Source of the DNA: Streptomyces griseorubiginosus | GTDB taxonomy: Bacteria > Actinomycetota > Actinomycetes > Streptomycetales > Streptomycetaceae | Reading direction: 5' to 3' | DNA: 64,000 nt | NCBI RefSeq assembly: GCF_001514195.1 | Contig: NZ_KQ948742.1 | Span: forward strand, 124,001 to 188,000 | In this document: positions 17,716 to 28,703 of the stretch, in pieces | Layout: each line of letters opens with the position of its first letter | Numbering within the stretch: the first letter of the stretch is position 1 | Notes under the pieces: generated by a model | The model's database searches: none | The model's input: only the letters and a program-made list of their open reading frames with translations | Told to the model about the DNA's origin: nothing | Made by a program: the position numbers and the translations under genes

Positions 17716-18159
17716 CACAGTCCTCCTCGTGACCACCGGCTCGATGGCGGCCGGCTCTGTCGGCGGCCTCCAATACTGCTCACCTTATGAGGATTGAGCG
17801 CTGCTGCGTACAGGTGCGAGCCGCCGAGTGCGGTTCGGCTCCGACCTCATACGCCCCACAGGCATCAGGGGCATCGCTGTACGAAGGCAGACGAAACGAG
17901 GGGCGCGGCCACATATATCTATGCGCCGGTGGCTCACGCCCTGGCGCGCGTCACCCGTGAAGGTGAGTTGAGACCTCTTCGAAACATCGGGGGCTTGGCA
18001 GGCTCATGCGTGCCGACAAGTCACGTAGTGCCATTGGATCGTTTAACTGACTTTGTTTCACAGGTAGTTGATGGTTAATGACCTTGCAGAAACGTGCCTG
18101 TCAACGCGTGCATATGCGTCCGCCCTACCCCACCGCATGAGCCCTACTATCGGCTCGCC
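17716..18159. other. Divergent intergenic region, hisC / LacI gene (444 nt)
   Basis: Probably holds the promoters of both divergent genes. It is AT-richer near 18010-18075, where an imperfect repeat of GTTAA/GGTTAATG-like sequence occurs, but I could not identify an operator. A 94-codon open frame at 17794-18078 has poor codon bias and no Shine-Dalgarno and is not called. Confidence 0.5.
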
Positions 18160-19272
18160 ATGACAGCAGCAGGGAAGCACCAGGTGAGCCGCGCGGAAAC
18201 CTCACGTCGAGGCAGCCGGCCGGGTCGGGCGGGCATCAGAGACGTGGCCGCCGCCGCCGGAGTCTCCATCACGACCGTGTCCGACGCCCTGAACGGCAAG
18301 GGCAGGCTCCCGGACGCCACCCGGCGCCACGTCAGGGAGGTCGCCGACCGGCTGGGCTACCGGCCCTCCGCCGCGGCCAGAACCCTCCGTACCGGCAAGT
18401 CGGGGCTCATCGGCCTGACCGTGACGACGTACGGGGATGAACCTTTCACCTTCACGGAGTTCGCCTACTTCGCCGAGATGGCGCGGGCCGCCACCTCCGC
18501 CGCGCTCGCCCGCGGCTACGCCCTCGTCATCCTGCCCGCGACCTCGCGTCACGACGTGTGGTCGAACGTCGCCCTGGACGGCACCGTGGTCATCGACCCG
18601 TCCGACCAGGACCCGGTCGTCAGCGAGCTGGTCCGGCAGGGACTGCCGGTGGTCTCCGACGGCCGCCCGGCGGGCGCCCTGCCGGTCACCGCCTGGGTCG
18701 ACAACGACCACGAGGCCGCCGTCCTCGGCATCCTCGACCACCTGGCCGACGCCGGCGCCCGCCGCATCGGCCTGCTGACCGGCACGACGACCGACACCTA
18801 CACGCACCTGTCGACCACCGCATACCTGCGCTGGTGCGAGCGGGTGGGCCAGGATCCGGTCTACGAGGCCTACCCGGCGCACGATCCGTGCGCGGGCGCG
18901 GTCGCCGCCGACCGGCTGCTCGCCCGGCCCGACCGCCCCGACGCCGTCTACGGCCTCTTCGACCCGAACGGCACGGACCTGCTGGCCGCCGCCCGCCGCT
19001 ACGGGCTGCGCGTGCCGGACGACCTGCTGATCGTCTGCTGCTCCGAGTCCACGGTGTACGCCAGCACCGAGCCGCCCGTCACCACGCTCTCCCTCAAGCC
19101 GCGCCGCATCGGCACGGCCGTGGTCCAGCTCCTCATCGACGCCATCGAGGGGGTCGAGTCGGACCAGCCGGTCGAGCAGGTGATACCGACGGAACTGATC
19201 GTGCGCACCTCGTCCCAGCGGCGCGCGCCGCGCACGACGGTGAGTCCGCCGCGGTCGCCGGAGAAGGGGTAG
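18160..19272 (+). CDS. LacI-family transcriptional regulator
   Basis: 370 aa. The HTH of the family is clear at residues ~25-75: IRDVAAAAGVSITTVSDALN, then the hinge region VREVADRLGYRPSAAARTLR. The remaining ~290 residues form the periplasmic-binding-like sugar-sensing domain (KSGLIGLTVTTYG to the C terminus). ATG 18160 leaves a ~24-residue basic N-tail; GTG 18184 is possible. No sugar transport or catabolism genes adjoin, so the target is distant or unrecognised. Confidence 0.93.
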   Translation: MTAAGKHQVSRAETSRRGSRPGRAGIRDVAAAAGVSITTVSDALNGKGRLPDATRRHVREVADRLGYRPSAAARTLRTGKSGLIGLTVTTYGDEPFTFTEFAYFAEMARAATSAALARGYALVILPATSRHDVWSNVALDGTVVIDPSDQDPVVSELVRQGLPVVSDGRPAGALPVTAWVDNDHEAAVLGILDHLADAGARRIGLLTGTTTDTYTHLSTTAYLRWCERVGQDPVYEAYPAHDPCAGAVAADRLLARPDRPDAVYGLFDPNGTDLLAAARRYGLRVPDDLLIVCCSESTVYASTEPPVTTLSLKPRRIGTAVVQLLIDAIEGVESDQPVEQVIPTELIVRTSSQRRAPRTTVSPPRSPEKG

Positions 19273-19596
19273 GGCGAGAATCCGGCGCTGGTGCAGACGC
19301 CTGTGCCTGTGCTGTGCGTTTGTGTGGCGTCCGGCACTCTGCGTCAACGCCATGCGGTGACCCGCGCCGGTGACCTGTTCCACCGGACATCTCCGGTGCG
19401 GGCCGGTGGACGAGGGACGAAGCCCGGCCCAATCGGGGCGAATGCCGCGGTGAACTGGAGTCTTGCTCCGATTCACCACCCCTGGGTCATCACACGGCGC
19501 GATCCGCATTCCTATGATGGGCCCACGACACCGCGGGGCCGCTGCGACCAGGCAGTCCGAAGCGGTGCAGATGCGGCGCGATGGTGGAGGGGTCTG
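19273..19596. other. Intergenic region (324 nt) with a short hairpin
   Basis: A hairpin CACCGGA-catc-TCCGGTG lies at 19381-19398, about 110 nt past the LacI stop, and may be a terminator. The rest shows no coding bias and no recognisable operator; the promoter of the metallophosphoesterase gene presumably lies near its 3' end. Confidence 0.4.
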
Positions 19597-20652
19597 ATGA
19601 CTCAGGGGGCCGGTCAGGGACCCGAGGTGGAGCGCACTGCGGTGCTGCGCGACTTTCGGGTGCCCGCGTACGTCAACGAGACCGGTCCGTACGGCCACAG
19701 CAGCGACGTCGTTCCGGCCCCCGACGAGGCCTACCCGGACGGGTACACCCCCACCGAGCAGGACCTTCCCGTCATCCATCCCGCCGAGGGACTCCAGGCC
19801 ACGCCCGACCACGAGGGGCTCGCGGCGGACGGCCCCGGCCCGCTGTTCGTCGTCGGTGACGTCCACGGCTACCTCGACGAACTGATGGCCGCACTCCACG
19901 AGAAGGGCCTCGTCGACGCGGCCGGCAACTGGTGCGCGGGCACCGCCCGGCTGTGGTTCCTCGGCGACTTCACCGACCGAGGTCCGGACGGCATCGGCGT
20001 CATCGACCTCGTGATGCGGCTGTCCGCGGAGGCCGCCGCGGCCGGCGGTTACTGCAAGGCCCTGATGGGCAACCACGAGCTGCTGCTCCTCGGCGCCAAG
20101 CGGTTCGGCGACACCCCCGTCAACTCCGGCGCGGGCACCGCCACCTTCCAGGCGGCCTGGCTGCTCAACGGCGGCCAGAAGACCGACATGGACCGCCTCC
20201 AGGACCACCACCTCCAGTGGATGTCCCGCCTCGACGCGGTCGAGGAGGTCGACGGCCACCTCCTCGTCCACTCCGACACCACCGCGTACCTCGACTACGG
20301 CGACTCGATCGAGGCGGTCAACGACACCGTCCGCGAGACGATCACGCGCAACGACGCGGACGAGGTGTGGGACCTGTTCCGCAAGTTCACCAAGCGCTTC
20401 TCCTTCCGCGACGAGGGCGGCGCCGACCATGTGCGCTCGCTGCTCGACACCTACGGCGGGGTCCGCATCGTGCACGGCCACAGCCCGATCCCCTATCTGC
20501 TCGGCGAAGTGGGCTCCGAAGAGGGCGAGGACGATTCCGGCCCGGTGGTCGAGGGACCGCACGTCTACGCGGACGGACTCGCCATCGCGATGGACGGCGG
20601 AGTGACCATGGCCGGAAAGCTGCTGGTCCAGCAACTTCCCCTGGACATCTGA
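19597..20652 (+). CDS. Calcineurin-like metallophosphoesterase
   Basis: 351 aa. The dimetal motifs are in order: GDVHGYLDEL (~residue 88), GDFTDRGPDG, GNHELLLLG, VHSDTTAYLD and VHGHSPIP. An N-terminal ~80-residue segment precedes the catalytic domain. The pattern resembles bacterial Ser/Thr-type or Ap4A-like phosphatases. ATG 19597 has GGAGGGG 4-10 nt upstream. No kinase gene adjoins. Cytoplasmic; substrate unknown. Confidence 0.92.
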   Translation: MTQGAGQGPEVERTAVLRDFRVPAYVNETGPYGHSSDVVPAPDEAYPDGYTPTEQDLPVIHPAEGLQATPDHEGLAADGPGPLFVVGDVHGYLDELMAALHEKGLVDAAGNWCAGTARLWFLGDFTDRGPDGIGVIDLVMRLSAEAAAAGGYCKALMGNHELLLLGAKRFGDTPVNSGAGTATFQAAWLLNGGQKTDMDRLQDHHLQWMSRLDAVEEVDGHLLVHSDTTAYLDYGDSIEAVNDTVRETITRNDADEVWDLFRKFTKRFSFRDEGGADHVRSLLDTYGGVRIVHGHSPIPYLLGEVGSEEGEDDSGPVVEGPHVYADGLAIAMDGGVTMAGKLLVQQLPLDI

Positions 20653-20845
20653 CGGTTCACAGGGCAGACGTTGCCCCCTCGTGGAGTGACCGGAGACCGC
20701 GCAGGCCAGAGGCCAATTTCTGGAAACCCCCTGTCACCCTGTGCCGTAGCCGCTCTACCATCTGGTTATCCGTAGCAGGCTCCCCTCCGTTTCTGCCCGA
20801 CGGCTCGTTGGCATGCGAGCCCCAAGCCCTACGGAGCATCGGGGG

Positions 20846-21706
20846 ATGCACATGAACAGCGTTCCGCAGCACCTGCACAGCGAGGACCGCCAGGAGTACG
20901 AGCGGATCCTCGATGAGGCGCTGCGCTCCGCACCACACCGTCCCGAACTGGCCGCTGTCGGACAGCGGCTGAATCCCGAACAGCTGCGCACCATGGCGCT
21001 GAACGCCACCGCGATCATCACGGCGGCCGCGGCGACCGAGTACCAGCACTACGTGAAGGTCCGCGAGGAACAGCGCCGCCCGGCGCCGTCCACCCTGTCG
21101 TCCGTGCACGAACCCGGCCCCGCCGAGTCGGGCAGCGGTGCGATGGGGCTCGCCACCACCATGGGAGAGGTCGCCGAGACCGCCGGTGCGGGCGCCGTCG
21201 CCGTCGCCGCCGTTCTGACGCCCGTCCTCGCCGGGATAGCCGCCGCGATCTTCCTGCTCGTGGGCTACATCCTCCAGATGCTCAGTCCGCCGCCGGCGTT
21301 CGCCCACGCCATGATCACCATCGGATGGGTGTTCGGCGCCCTGACCGCGGCCGCGATCCTGGTCGCCGCGGGCGGCCTGCTGATCACCGCCCTGCGCAAC
21401 CGCCCCACGCCCGACACGGCGTACGGCGAACTCACCGGGGAGGTGGCCCGGGCCAGGGACGCCTGGAAGGAGGCCCTGCTGGAACGCGGCCTGCTGCCCT
21501 TCCTCAGAGATGCCCTGGCCGACCCCGGCACCGCTGCACTGCACCACACGGCACCGCCGGCCCCGACCAGCCGCATGCCCAGCCTGGGCTACGACCGCCC
21601 CGGGTTCAGCAGTCCGGACGACGGAGCCTCCAGTTCCCGCCCGAGCTTCAGCAGCCCGGACTACACGAGCCCGGACTTCGGGGGGCCGGAACACCAGCCG
21701 GACTGA
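20846..21706 (+). CDS. Membrane protein of unknown function
   Basis: 286 aa. A helical ~100-residue cytoplasmic head (MNSVPQHLHSEDRQEYERIL) is followed by two hydrophobic segments (~120-150 and 155-185) and a C-terminal tail rich in Ser, Pro, Asp and Gly with a repeated SSPDxxSPDF pattern. Conserved in Streptomyces as an unnamed protein, from memory. ATG 20852 is an alternative start, two codons later, with GGGGG 6 nt upstream. No function is proposed. Confidence 0.8.
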   Translation: MHMNSVPQHLHSEDRQEYERILDEALRSAPHRPELAAVGQRLNPEQLRTMALNATAIITAAAATEYQHYVKVREEQRRPAPSTLSSVHEPGPAESGSGAMGLATTMGEVAETAGAGAVAVAAVLTPVLAGIAAAIFLLVGYILQMLSPPPAFAHAMITIGWVFGALTAAAILVAAGGLLITALRNRPTPDTAYGELTGEVARARDAWKEALLERGLLPFLRDALADPGTAALHHTAPPAPTSRMPSLGYDRPGFSSPDDGASSSRPSFSSPDYTSPDFGGPEHQPD

Positions 21707-21933
21707 CACCGCCCGGCAGAGCCCCTCGGCTTGCGTTCCCACGACGTGCCCACGACGTGCCCACAAGGGGAGCGCAAGCCGGATGCGGGGTGGGGCGGCG
21801 CACGCGGTGAAGCACGGGCGACCCCTGCCACCGCCGTGGCCCGACAGGCCGTTGCGCGCACGGCTGCTCGTCACTCGGCAGGTGGAGACTGGACTCCGCT
21901 GATTGTCAGACCGGGATGGCACAGTGCGGCCCC

Positions 21934-22503
21934 ATGAACAGAGACCGGTTCTGGGCCCTCGTCGAATCCGCGCGTACGTCCGCGGCCGCCTCGGGCTCGC
22001 CCTTCGACGAGTCGCTGGTGGACCACCTCAGCGGCTGCCCCTCACAGGAGATCCTGGAGTACGCCGAACGCTTCGACGACGTGCACGACGCTCTGTACCG
22101 CTGGGATGTCTGGGCGGCGGCCTATCTCATCGGCGGCGGCTGCTCCGACGACAGCTTCATGGACTTCCGCGCGGGAGTGATCGCGTCCGGACGCGACTGG
22201 TACGAGCGCACTGCCCAGGACCCCGACAGCCTCGCTGAGCACCCCGATGTCGTCGAAGCAGCGAACGCCCGGGGTGACGCAGCCCTGTTCTACGAGGACG
22301 TGAACTACGCGGCCTGCAAGGTCTTCGAACGCCTTGCAGGAAGCGCGGACGCCTTCAACGAGGCCTGGGCGAAGTACCGGCCGGCCGACGGGCAGGGCGA
22401 CGAACCCACCGACATGGGGGAGGACTTCGACTTCGACGACCCGGAGGAGATGCATCGCCGTCTCCCCCGGCTGGCACGACTCTTCCTCGCGGGGCGCGAC
22501 TGA
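21934..22503 (+). CDS. DUF4240-family protein
   Basis: 189 aa. MNRDRFWALVESAR followed by FDDVHDALYRWDVWAAAYLIGGGCSDDSFMDFRAGVIASG is the typical DUF4240 N-terminal core. The function of the family is unknown. The C-terminal third is acidic. It is convergent with thiC and separated from it by a strong hairpin. Codon use is normal for the neighbourhood. Confidence 0.85.
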   Translation: MNRDRFWALVESARTSAAASGSPFDESLVDHLSGCPSQEILEYAERFDDVHDALYRWDVWAAAYLIGGGCSDDSFMDFRAGVIASGRDWYERTAQDPDSLAEHPDVVEAANARGDAALFYEDVNYAACKVFERLAGSADAFNEAWAKYRPADGQGDEPTDMGEDFDFDDPEEMHRRLPRLARLFLAGRD

Positions 22504-22516
22504 CTCGGCGAACAGG

Positions 22517-22556
22517 GCGGCCCGCGACGCCGTGCAGTCGCGGGTGCGGGCCGTCC
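22517..22556. terminator. Bidirectional terminator between DUF4240 gene and thiC
   Basis: CCCGCGAC (22521-22528) pairs with GTCGCGGG (22537-22544) around an 8-nt loop, with outer GC-rich pairs extending the stem. It lies between two convergent stop codons. Confidence 0.55.
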
Positions 22557-22572
22557 TGGTGGCGGACCGGGA

Positions 22573-24420
<1,848 letters not shown>

Positions 24421-24427
24421 GAGACCT

Positions 24428-24592
24428 ACTCCCTACGCCGGCATTACCCGGTAACAGGTTCGGCGGTCGACGCAGCGGCTTCCGTCTGCCGACGTTTCGT
24501 GGGGAACGTCACTCTCGCGTGAGGACGTTCCACGTGAAACATCGCTGGGACGGAGGTCAGCGCCCTCTCAGCCCGGTGCTCCGAGCTCCCGC
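24428..24592 (-). promoter_or_regulatory. TPP (THI) riboswitch of thiC with extended arm
   Basis: On the minus strand the 5' half has GCGGGAGCTCGGAGCACCGG followed by CTGAGA (complement of 24566-24571). The 3' half has GAACCTG-TTACC-GGGTAATGCC and ends GGCGTAGGGAGT, all canonical THI-box sequence. Between them the variable P3 arm is expanded to about 100 nt with several hairpins. The 3' strand reaches the Shine-Dalgarno of thiC, fitting translational shut-off when TPP binds. Confidence 0.93.
24527..24540. other. parS-like site (one mismatch) inside the TPP riboswitch
   Basis: GTTCCACGTGAAAC differs from the consensus at position 4. On the transcribed strand GTTTCACGTGGAACGTC can pair with GACGTTCCCCACGAAAC, encoded at 24493-24509, to form a long hairpin in the expanded P3 arm. 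Confidence 0.75.
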
Positions 24593-24673
24593 GTGTACAA
24601 AGGTGCCACCACGCTAGCGTCAATTCGGGCGCGGTGAACAGGGGGCCCCATTCGTTCTTGCGATGATCGGGCG

Positions 24674-26731
24674 GTGACCACGACACATCAGCCCCCGTAC
24701 CCGCCTCCCGAGCCGCAGCGCCGACCGGGCTCCGGAAACGGCCCCGGGGACGGTCCGGGAGGCCGTCCGGGAGGCGGCACCGCGGACGGCAACGGTCGTA
24801 CGGGCGCGCCCGATTCCGGCGGCTGGGACGCTTTCGGGCACGGGCAGGCGCTGGGGCAGACGCAGGGGCGTGGGCAGGGATCCGGCCAAGGGCTTGGTCA
24901 GGGGCCTGGTCAGCGGCCTGGTCCGGGGCCTAGTCAGGGGCTTGACCAGCGGCCTGACCAAGCGCAGGCTCCCGGGCAGCCCGGTGCTGGGCGTGCTCCG
25001 GGCTATCCGCAGGGATACGGGTCGGGGGCCGGCGGGGAGCAGGGGCCTGGCCCCGGGTATGGCTCCAACGGCCGCGGCGAAGGCTTCGGTGGAGGCCACG
25101 ACCGGGGCGAGGGCTTCCAGGACGGGCGCGGTCACGGCGAGGGCTTCGGTGGCGACCGCGGTCACGGTGAGAGCTTCGGTGGGTACGGCCAGGGCGGCAC
25201 CCACGCCCCCCATGACGGTCACGGGCACCATTCCGGCGCCCCCGGACACGACCACGGACACGAAACCGGCGGCAACCCCGGTCACGGAGACGGCGGTGGT
25301 GGCGATGGAGGCAACGGCGGCGGAGGCAACGGCGGTGGCGGAGGCGGAGGCGGTCACTCGCACGGCCACAGTCACAGCCACGGCCCGGCGACCCCCGTCT
25401 CCAAGCATCTGCGCAAGGTCATCGCGGCGATCCTGATCCCCTTCGCCGGGGCGGTCGTCGTCGGACTCGCGGTGCTGTGGCCCGGTGGCGCCCCGGCGCA
25501 CGAACGCACTGGAGTCGGTTTCGACCGGCAGACCCAGCAGGCCACGGTCACGACAGTCGTGAGTGTCAGCTGCAAGTCGGTGAACGCCGGAGGGGAGACC
25601 CCGACCGGGGACACCTCGACCGCCGAGGGCTCCTCCGCCGAGCAGCAGGCGAAGGGCACCTGCAAGAAGGCGACGATCCGGGTCGACACCGGCGACGACA
25701 AGGGCCGCACCTTCACGGAGATCGTCCAGCCGGACCAGTCGCGGCAGCTGCACGAGGGCGAGAAGGTCGTGGTCGCGTACGAACCCTCGGCGCCCAGGGA
25801 CCTCCAGTACTCGGTCGCCGACGTCAACCGCAGGTTCCCGATGGGGCTGCTCGCCGGCATCTTCGCGCTGGTCGTCGTGATCGTGGGGCGGTTGCGCGGT
25901 GTCATGGCGCTGGTCGCCCTGGCCGTGAGCTTCCTGCTGCTGAACTTCTTCGTGCTGCCCGCGATCCTCCAGGGCTCGAACCCGCTGGTCGTGGCGGTGG
26001 TCGGGTCCAGCGCCATCATGCTGATCGCCCTCTACATGTGCCACGGCCTGTCGGCCCGGACGTCCGTGGCGGTACTGGGCACGCTGATCTCCCTGCTGCT
26101 GATCGGCGTCCTCGGTTCGCAGTTCATCGGCTGGGCCGCGCTGACGGGCAACACGGACGACAACACCGGCCTGATCCACGGGCTGTATCCGTCGATCGAC
26201 ATGAGCGGTCTGCTGCTCGCCGGCGTCATCATCGGCTCGCTCGGTGTCCTCGACGACGTGACGGTCACCCAGACGTCGGCGGTGTGGGAACTGCACGAGG
26301 CCAACCCGACGATGGGCTGGCGAGGCCTGTACCGCGCCGGTATCCGTATCGGCCGCGATCACATCGCCTCCGTCGTCAACACCCTCGTGCTCGCCTACGC
26401 GGGTGCCGCACTGCCGCTGCTGCTGCTCTTCTCGATCGCCCAGTCCAGTGTGGGCACGGTCGCCAACAGCGAGCTGGTGGCGGAGGAGATCGTGCGCACC
26501 CTGGTCGGCTCGATCGGCCTGGTCGCCTCGGTTCCGGTCACCACGGCTCTCGCGGCCCTGGTGGTCTCGGCCGACCGGCCGGGGGCGGAAACAGCGGGGG
26601 CAGGGGCAGGAGGGTCCGCGGCCGCACCTACGGCACCGGCACCCGCGCCGGCGACCAGTGTGAGCGCCGGGACGGCCGACGGCCGCCCGACTCCGGCCCG
26701 CGGCGGGAAGGGTCGCCGCCGCAGGCACTGA
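24674..26731 (+). CDS. YibE/F-family membrane protein with Gly/Gln/His-rich N-terminus
   Basis: 685 aa. Residues ~1-235 are low complexity: Pro/Gln/Gly repeats of the GQGLGQGPGQRPG type, then Gly-rich EGFGG units, then a GGGGGGGHSHGHSHSHG run that could bind metal. From ~245 there is one signal-anchor helix, an extracytoplasmic domain to ~390, then about seven helices typical of YibE/F (PF07907), whose function is unknown. Conserved segments include LGVLDDVTVTQTS. GTG 24674 was chosen as the first start after the riboswitch region. Shadow frames on the other strand are explained by its composition. Confidence 0.87.
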   Translation: MTTTHQPPYPPPEPQRRPGSGNGPGDGPGGRPGGGTADGNGRTGAPDSGGWDAFGHGQALGQTQGRGQGSGQGLGQGPGQRPGPGPSQGLDQRPDQAQAPGQPGAGRAPGYPQGYGSGAGGEQGPGPGYGSNGRGEGFGGGHDRGEGFQDGRGHGEGFGGDRGHGESFGGYGQGGTHAPHDGHGHHSGAPGHDHGHETGGNPGHGDGGGGDGGNGGGGNGGGGGGGGHSHGHSHSHGPATPVSKHLRKVIAAILIPFAGAVVVGLAVLWPGGAPAHERTGVGFDRQTQQATVTTVVSVSCKSVNAGGETPTGDTSTAEGSSAEQQAKGTCKKATIRVDTGDDKGRTFTEIVQPDQSRQLHEGEKVVVAYEPSAPRDLQYSVADVNRRFPMGLLAGIFALVVVIVGRLRGVMALVALAVSFLLLNFFVLPAILQGSNPLVVAVVGSSAIMLIALYMCHGLSARTSVAVLGTLISLLLIGVLGSQFIGWAALTGNTDDNTGLIHGLYPSIDMSGLLLAGVIIGSLGVLDDVTVTQTSAVWELHEANPTMGWRGLYRAGIRIGRDHIASVVNTLVLAYAGAALPLLLLFSIAQSSVGTVANSELVAEEIVRTLVGSIGLVASVPVTTALAALVVSADRPGAETAGAGAGGSAAAPTAPAPAPATSVSAGTADGRPTPARGGKGRRRRH

Positions 26732-26931
26732 GCGGCCACGACAGCCCGGCCGGCCCGTACACAGGCAGGCTGGGGCTTCCCGCCGTACCGAAAGGCTCAC
26801 GGCGGCCCCCCACAGCGGGTCGCCGTTCAAGGAGTCCTCAGCCGCCCGCCCCGCCCTCGTCGGCAGAAGCGTTCCTTCGCCCTCCCAAGTGAAAAGGTGA
26901 AGCGTTCCGCCCAGCTCCCGACCGCCCGGCG

Positions 26932-27339
26932 TCAGCCCGCGCTCTGCTCCTCCGCCAGGATCCGGTCCAGCGCCTCGTCGAGATGCGCGTCGAAGTCGGC
27001 CATCGCCGCCTCCTGCCCCAACGGCACCAGCTTGTCGGTGCGGTCGAGGAAGGCGATGACCGGCGCCGTCGACGAACGGAACAGCGCCTGGTCGCCGCCG
27101 ACCTGAAGCCTGATCAGCAGATCTCCCAGCGTGTCGGGACCGGCGGGCGAGACACGTACGTCGCCCTCCCCGCAGGGCCGCCCCACGCCGTCGATCAGCA
27201 GCTCGCGCCCGAAAGCCCAGGTGACCGGGGCATCACCCGGCAGATGGAAGGTCAGCCGGACAGCGTAGGGATCCTCGGTCTCGTAACGCAGCTCCACCGG
27301 GATGCGGAAGGAGAGTTCCTCCGACACCAGAAAGCTCAT
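26932..27339 (-). CDS. ssgA: Sporulation-specific cell division activator SsgA
   Basis: 135 aa. Begins MSFLVSEELSFRIPVELRYE and contains HLPGDAPVTWAFGRELL, nearly identical to S. coelicolor SsgA as I recall it; ends DRILAEEQSAG. SsgA-like proteins occur only in morphologically complex actinomycetes; SsgA activates septum formation by placing SsgB and FtsZ. It is about 130 nt downstream of ssgR, its activator. The ATG at 27339 has GAGG 5 nt upstream; an adjacent in-frame ATG at 27342 is too close to that Shine-Dalgarno. Confidence 0.96.
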   Translation of the reverse strand: MSFLVSEELSFRIPVELRYETEDPYAVRLTFHLPGDAPVTWAFGRELLIDGVGRPCGEGDVRVSPAGPDTLGDLLIRLQVGGDQALFRSSTAPVIAFLDRTDKLVPLGQEAAMADFDAHLDEALDRILAEEQSAG

Positions 27340-27468
27340 CATGACCTCTGCCTGTACGGACTCGCGCATCGCCTACCCCGTCATCTGCCTTCGTATGGCC
27401 GGGAATGATCCCTCTGACACTGGTGGCATCTTGCTGAACGTACACAACAGATCACAAGGAGTGAGTTT

Positions 27469-28503
27469 TCAGATACTGATAGAGATCGCGAGCGAACCCA
27501 TCCGGCGCCCGACTTCCTCTTGCAATTGCTGGGTGACGGCCCACAGCCGGTCGGCCTGATGAACGGGCAGGGAGACGGCCATCGTTGCCGCGGCATTACC
27601 CAACGTGATCGGAATCGCCGCGCACACGGTCCCCAGCGCGTACTCCTGACGCTCGATCACCGGCTGCATCCGGCCGGTCCGTTCCAGGCGGCGAAGCAGG
27701 CTGTGGTGGTCGCGCACCGTGTACGGGGTGATGGAACGCACCGGATAGCGGTCCAGGTGGTCGCGCCGGGCCGCCTCATTGAGCTGGGCCAGCAGGCACT
27801 GGCCGATGGCGTGCGCGTGCCCTGTCTCACGGAAGTCGGCCCACTCCTCCACAGCCGGATTGCCCGGGGTGTCGGAGACACAGAGAACCTCGATCTCGCC
27901 GTCCCGGTACTGGGCGTAGTAGACCGGAACTCCGATCAGATCTCGCCAGTGCGCGAGCGCCTCGACCACGGTGCTGCGACGTTTCTGCTGGGCCCCGCTG
28001 CTGCTGAGCCGCTCGGCCGCCTCACCGAGGAAGAACAGGCCCTTGTCGCGGCGCAGATAGCCCTCGTGCACCAGGGTGCGCAGCAGGTGGTAGGCCGTGG
28101 GGAGCGCCAGCCCGGTCTCGCGGGCGAGTTGTTTGGCGGGGGCTCCGTGTTCGTGCTCCGCGACGGATTCGAGCAGACGCATCGCTCGCTGGACCGAGCC
28201 GATGAGGGTCGCGGTGTGAGGTTGCTCGACGTGCTCGACGGGGGGCGCGGCGCGTCGCTGCACGGGAGTGGACTCGTGCCCCGACGGCCTGAAAGGAGCT
28301 GCCGACCGAGGCGCGGCCGTCTGTCGCGCGGAAACCGTCGACTGTGCGGGAGCCGTCGGCTGAACTGCAACAGCCGACGCCTGAGCTGCGGCAGCCGTCG
28401 GCAGCGTGGCCGGTGCGTTCGGCTGTGCGGGAGTCGTCGTCCCGCCGGTGAACCGTGCGGGTGGGCTCGCGACCTGTGCGGGTGCGGTGTCAACCGTGGC
28501 CAA
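27469..28503 (-). CDS. ssgR: IclR-family regulator of ssgA
   Basis: 344 aa. The winged HTH (LIGSVQRAMRLLESVAEHEHG, then GLALPTAYHLLRTLVHEGYL) starts near residue 100, followed by the IclR effector domain to the end. The position directly upstream of ssgA identifies it as SsgR, known in S. coelicolor to activate ssgA. An unusual ~90-residue N-terminal extension rich in Ala, Pro, Thr, Val and Gln precedes the HTH; a start nearer residue 60-90 is possible but no Shine-Dalgarno favours it. No TTA codon. Confidence 0.93.
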   Translation of the reverse strand: MATVDTAPAQVASPPARFTGGTTTPAQPNAPATLPTAAAAQASAVAVQPTAPAQSTVSARQTAAPRSAAPFRPSGHESTPVQRRAAPPVEHVEQPHTATLIGSVQRAMRLLESVAEHEHGAPAKQLARETGLALPTAYHLLRTLVHEGYLRRDKGLFFLGEAAERLSSSGAQQKRRSTVVEALAHWRDLIGVPVYYAQYRDGEIEVLCVSDTPGNPAVEEWADFRETGHAHAIGQCLLAQLNEAARRDHLDRYPVRSITPYTVRDHHSLLRRLERTGRMQPVIERQEYALGTVCAAIPITLGNAAATMAVSLPVHQADRLWAVTQQLQEEVGRRMGSLAISISI

Positions 28504-28703
28504 GGGGCACTCCCGGAGCGCGTGGAGGGCGGCCCGTGCGGGGGAACACGGGAGGGGGTGTACGCCGCTCGCGGGGACGTCCCCGCGTCGAGTTCCGGAC
28601 TTTAACGGTCCGCCACCGCACGTATACGGCCCGTCCGGGAAACTTCCCTCGCCCGAGGGAACAGGCGATTCCTGTTACCGCTCGACCCGCCCGCAGCGAC
28701 CCC

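Noticed and set aside
17794..18078. 94-codon open frame between hisC and the LacI gene
   Set aside because: No Shine-Dalgarno, poor third-position GC and no recognisable motif; it covers the likely promoter region.
24674..25300. Gly/Gln-rich repeats as a tandem-repeat mobile element
   Set aside because: They are in frame, within one gene, and without terminal repeats; low-complexity coding sequence is enough.
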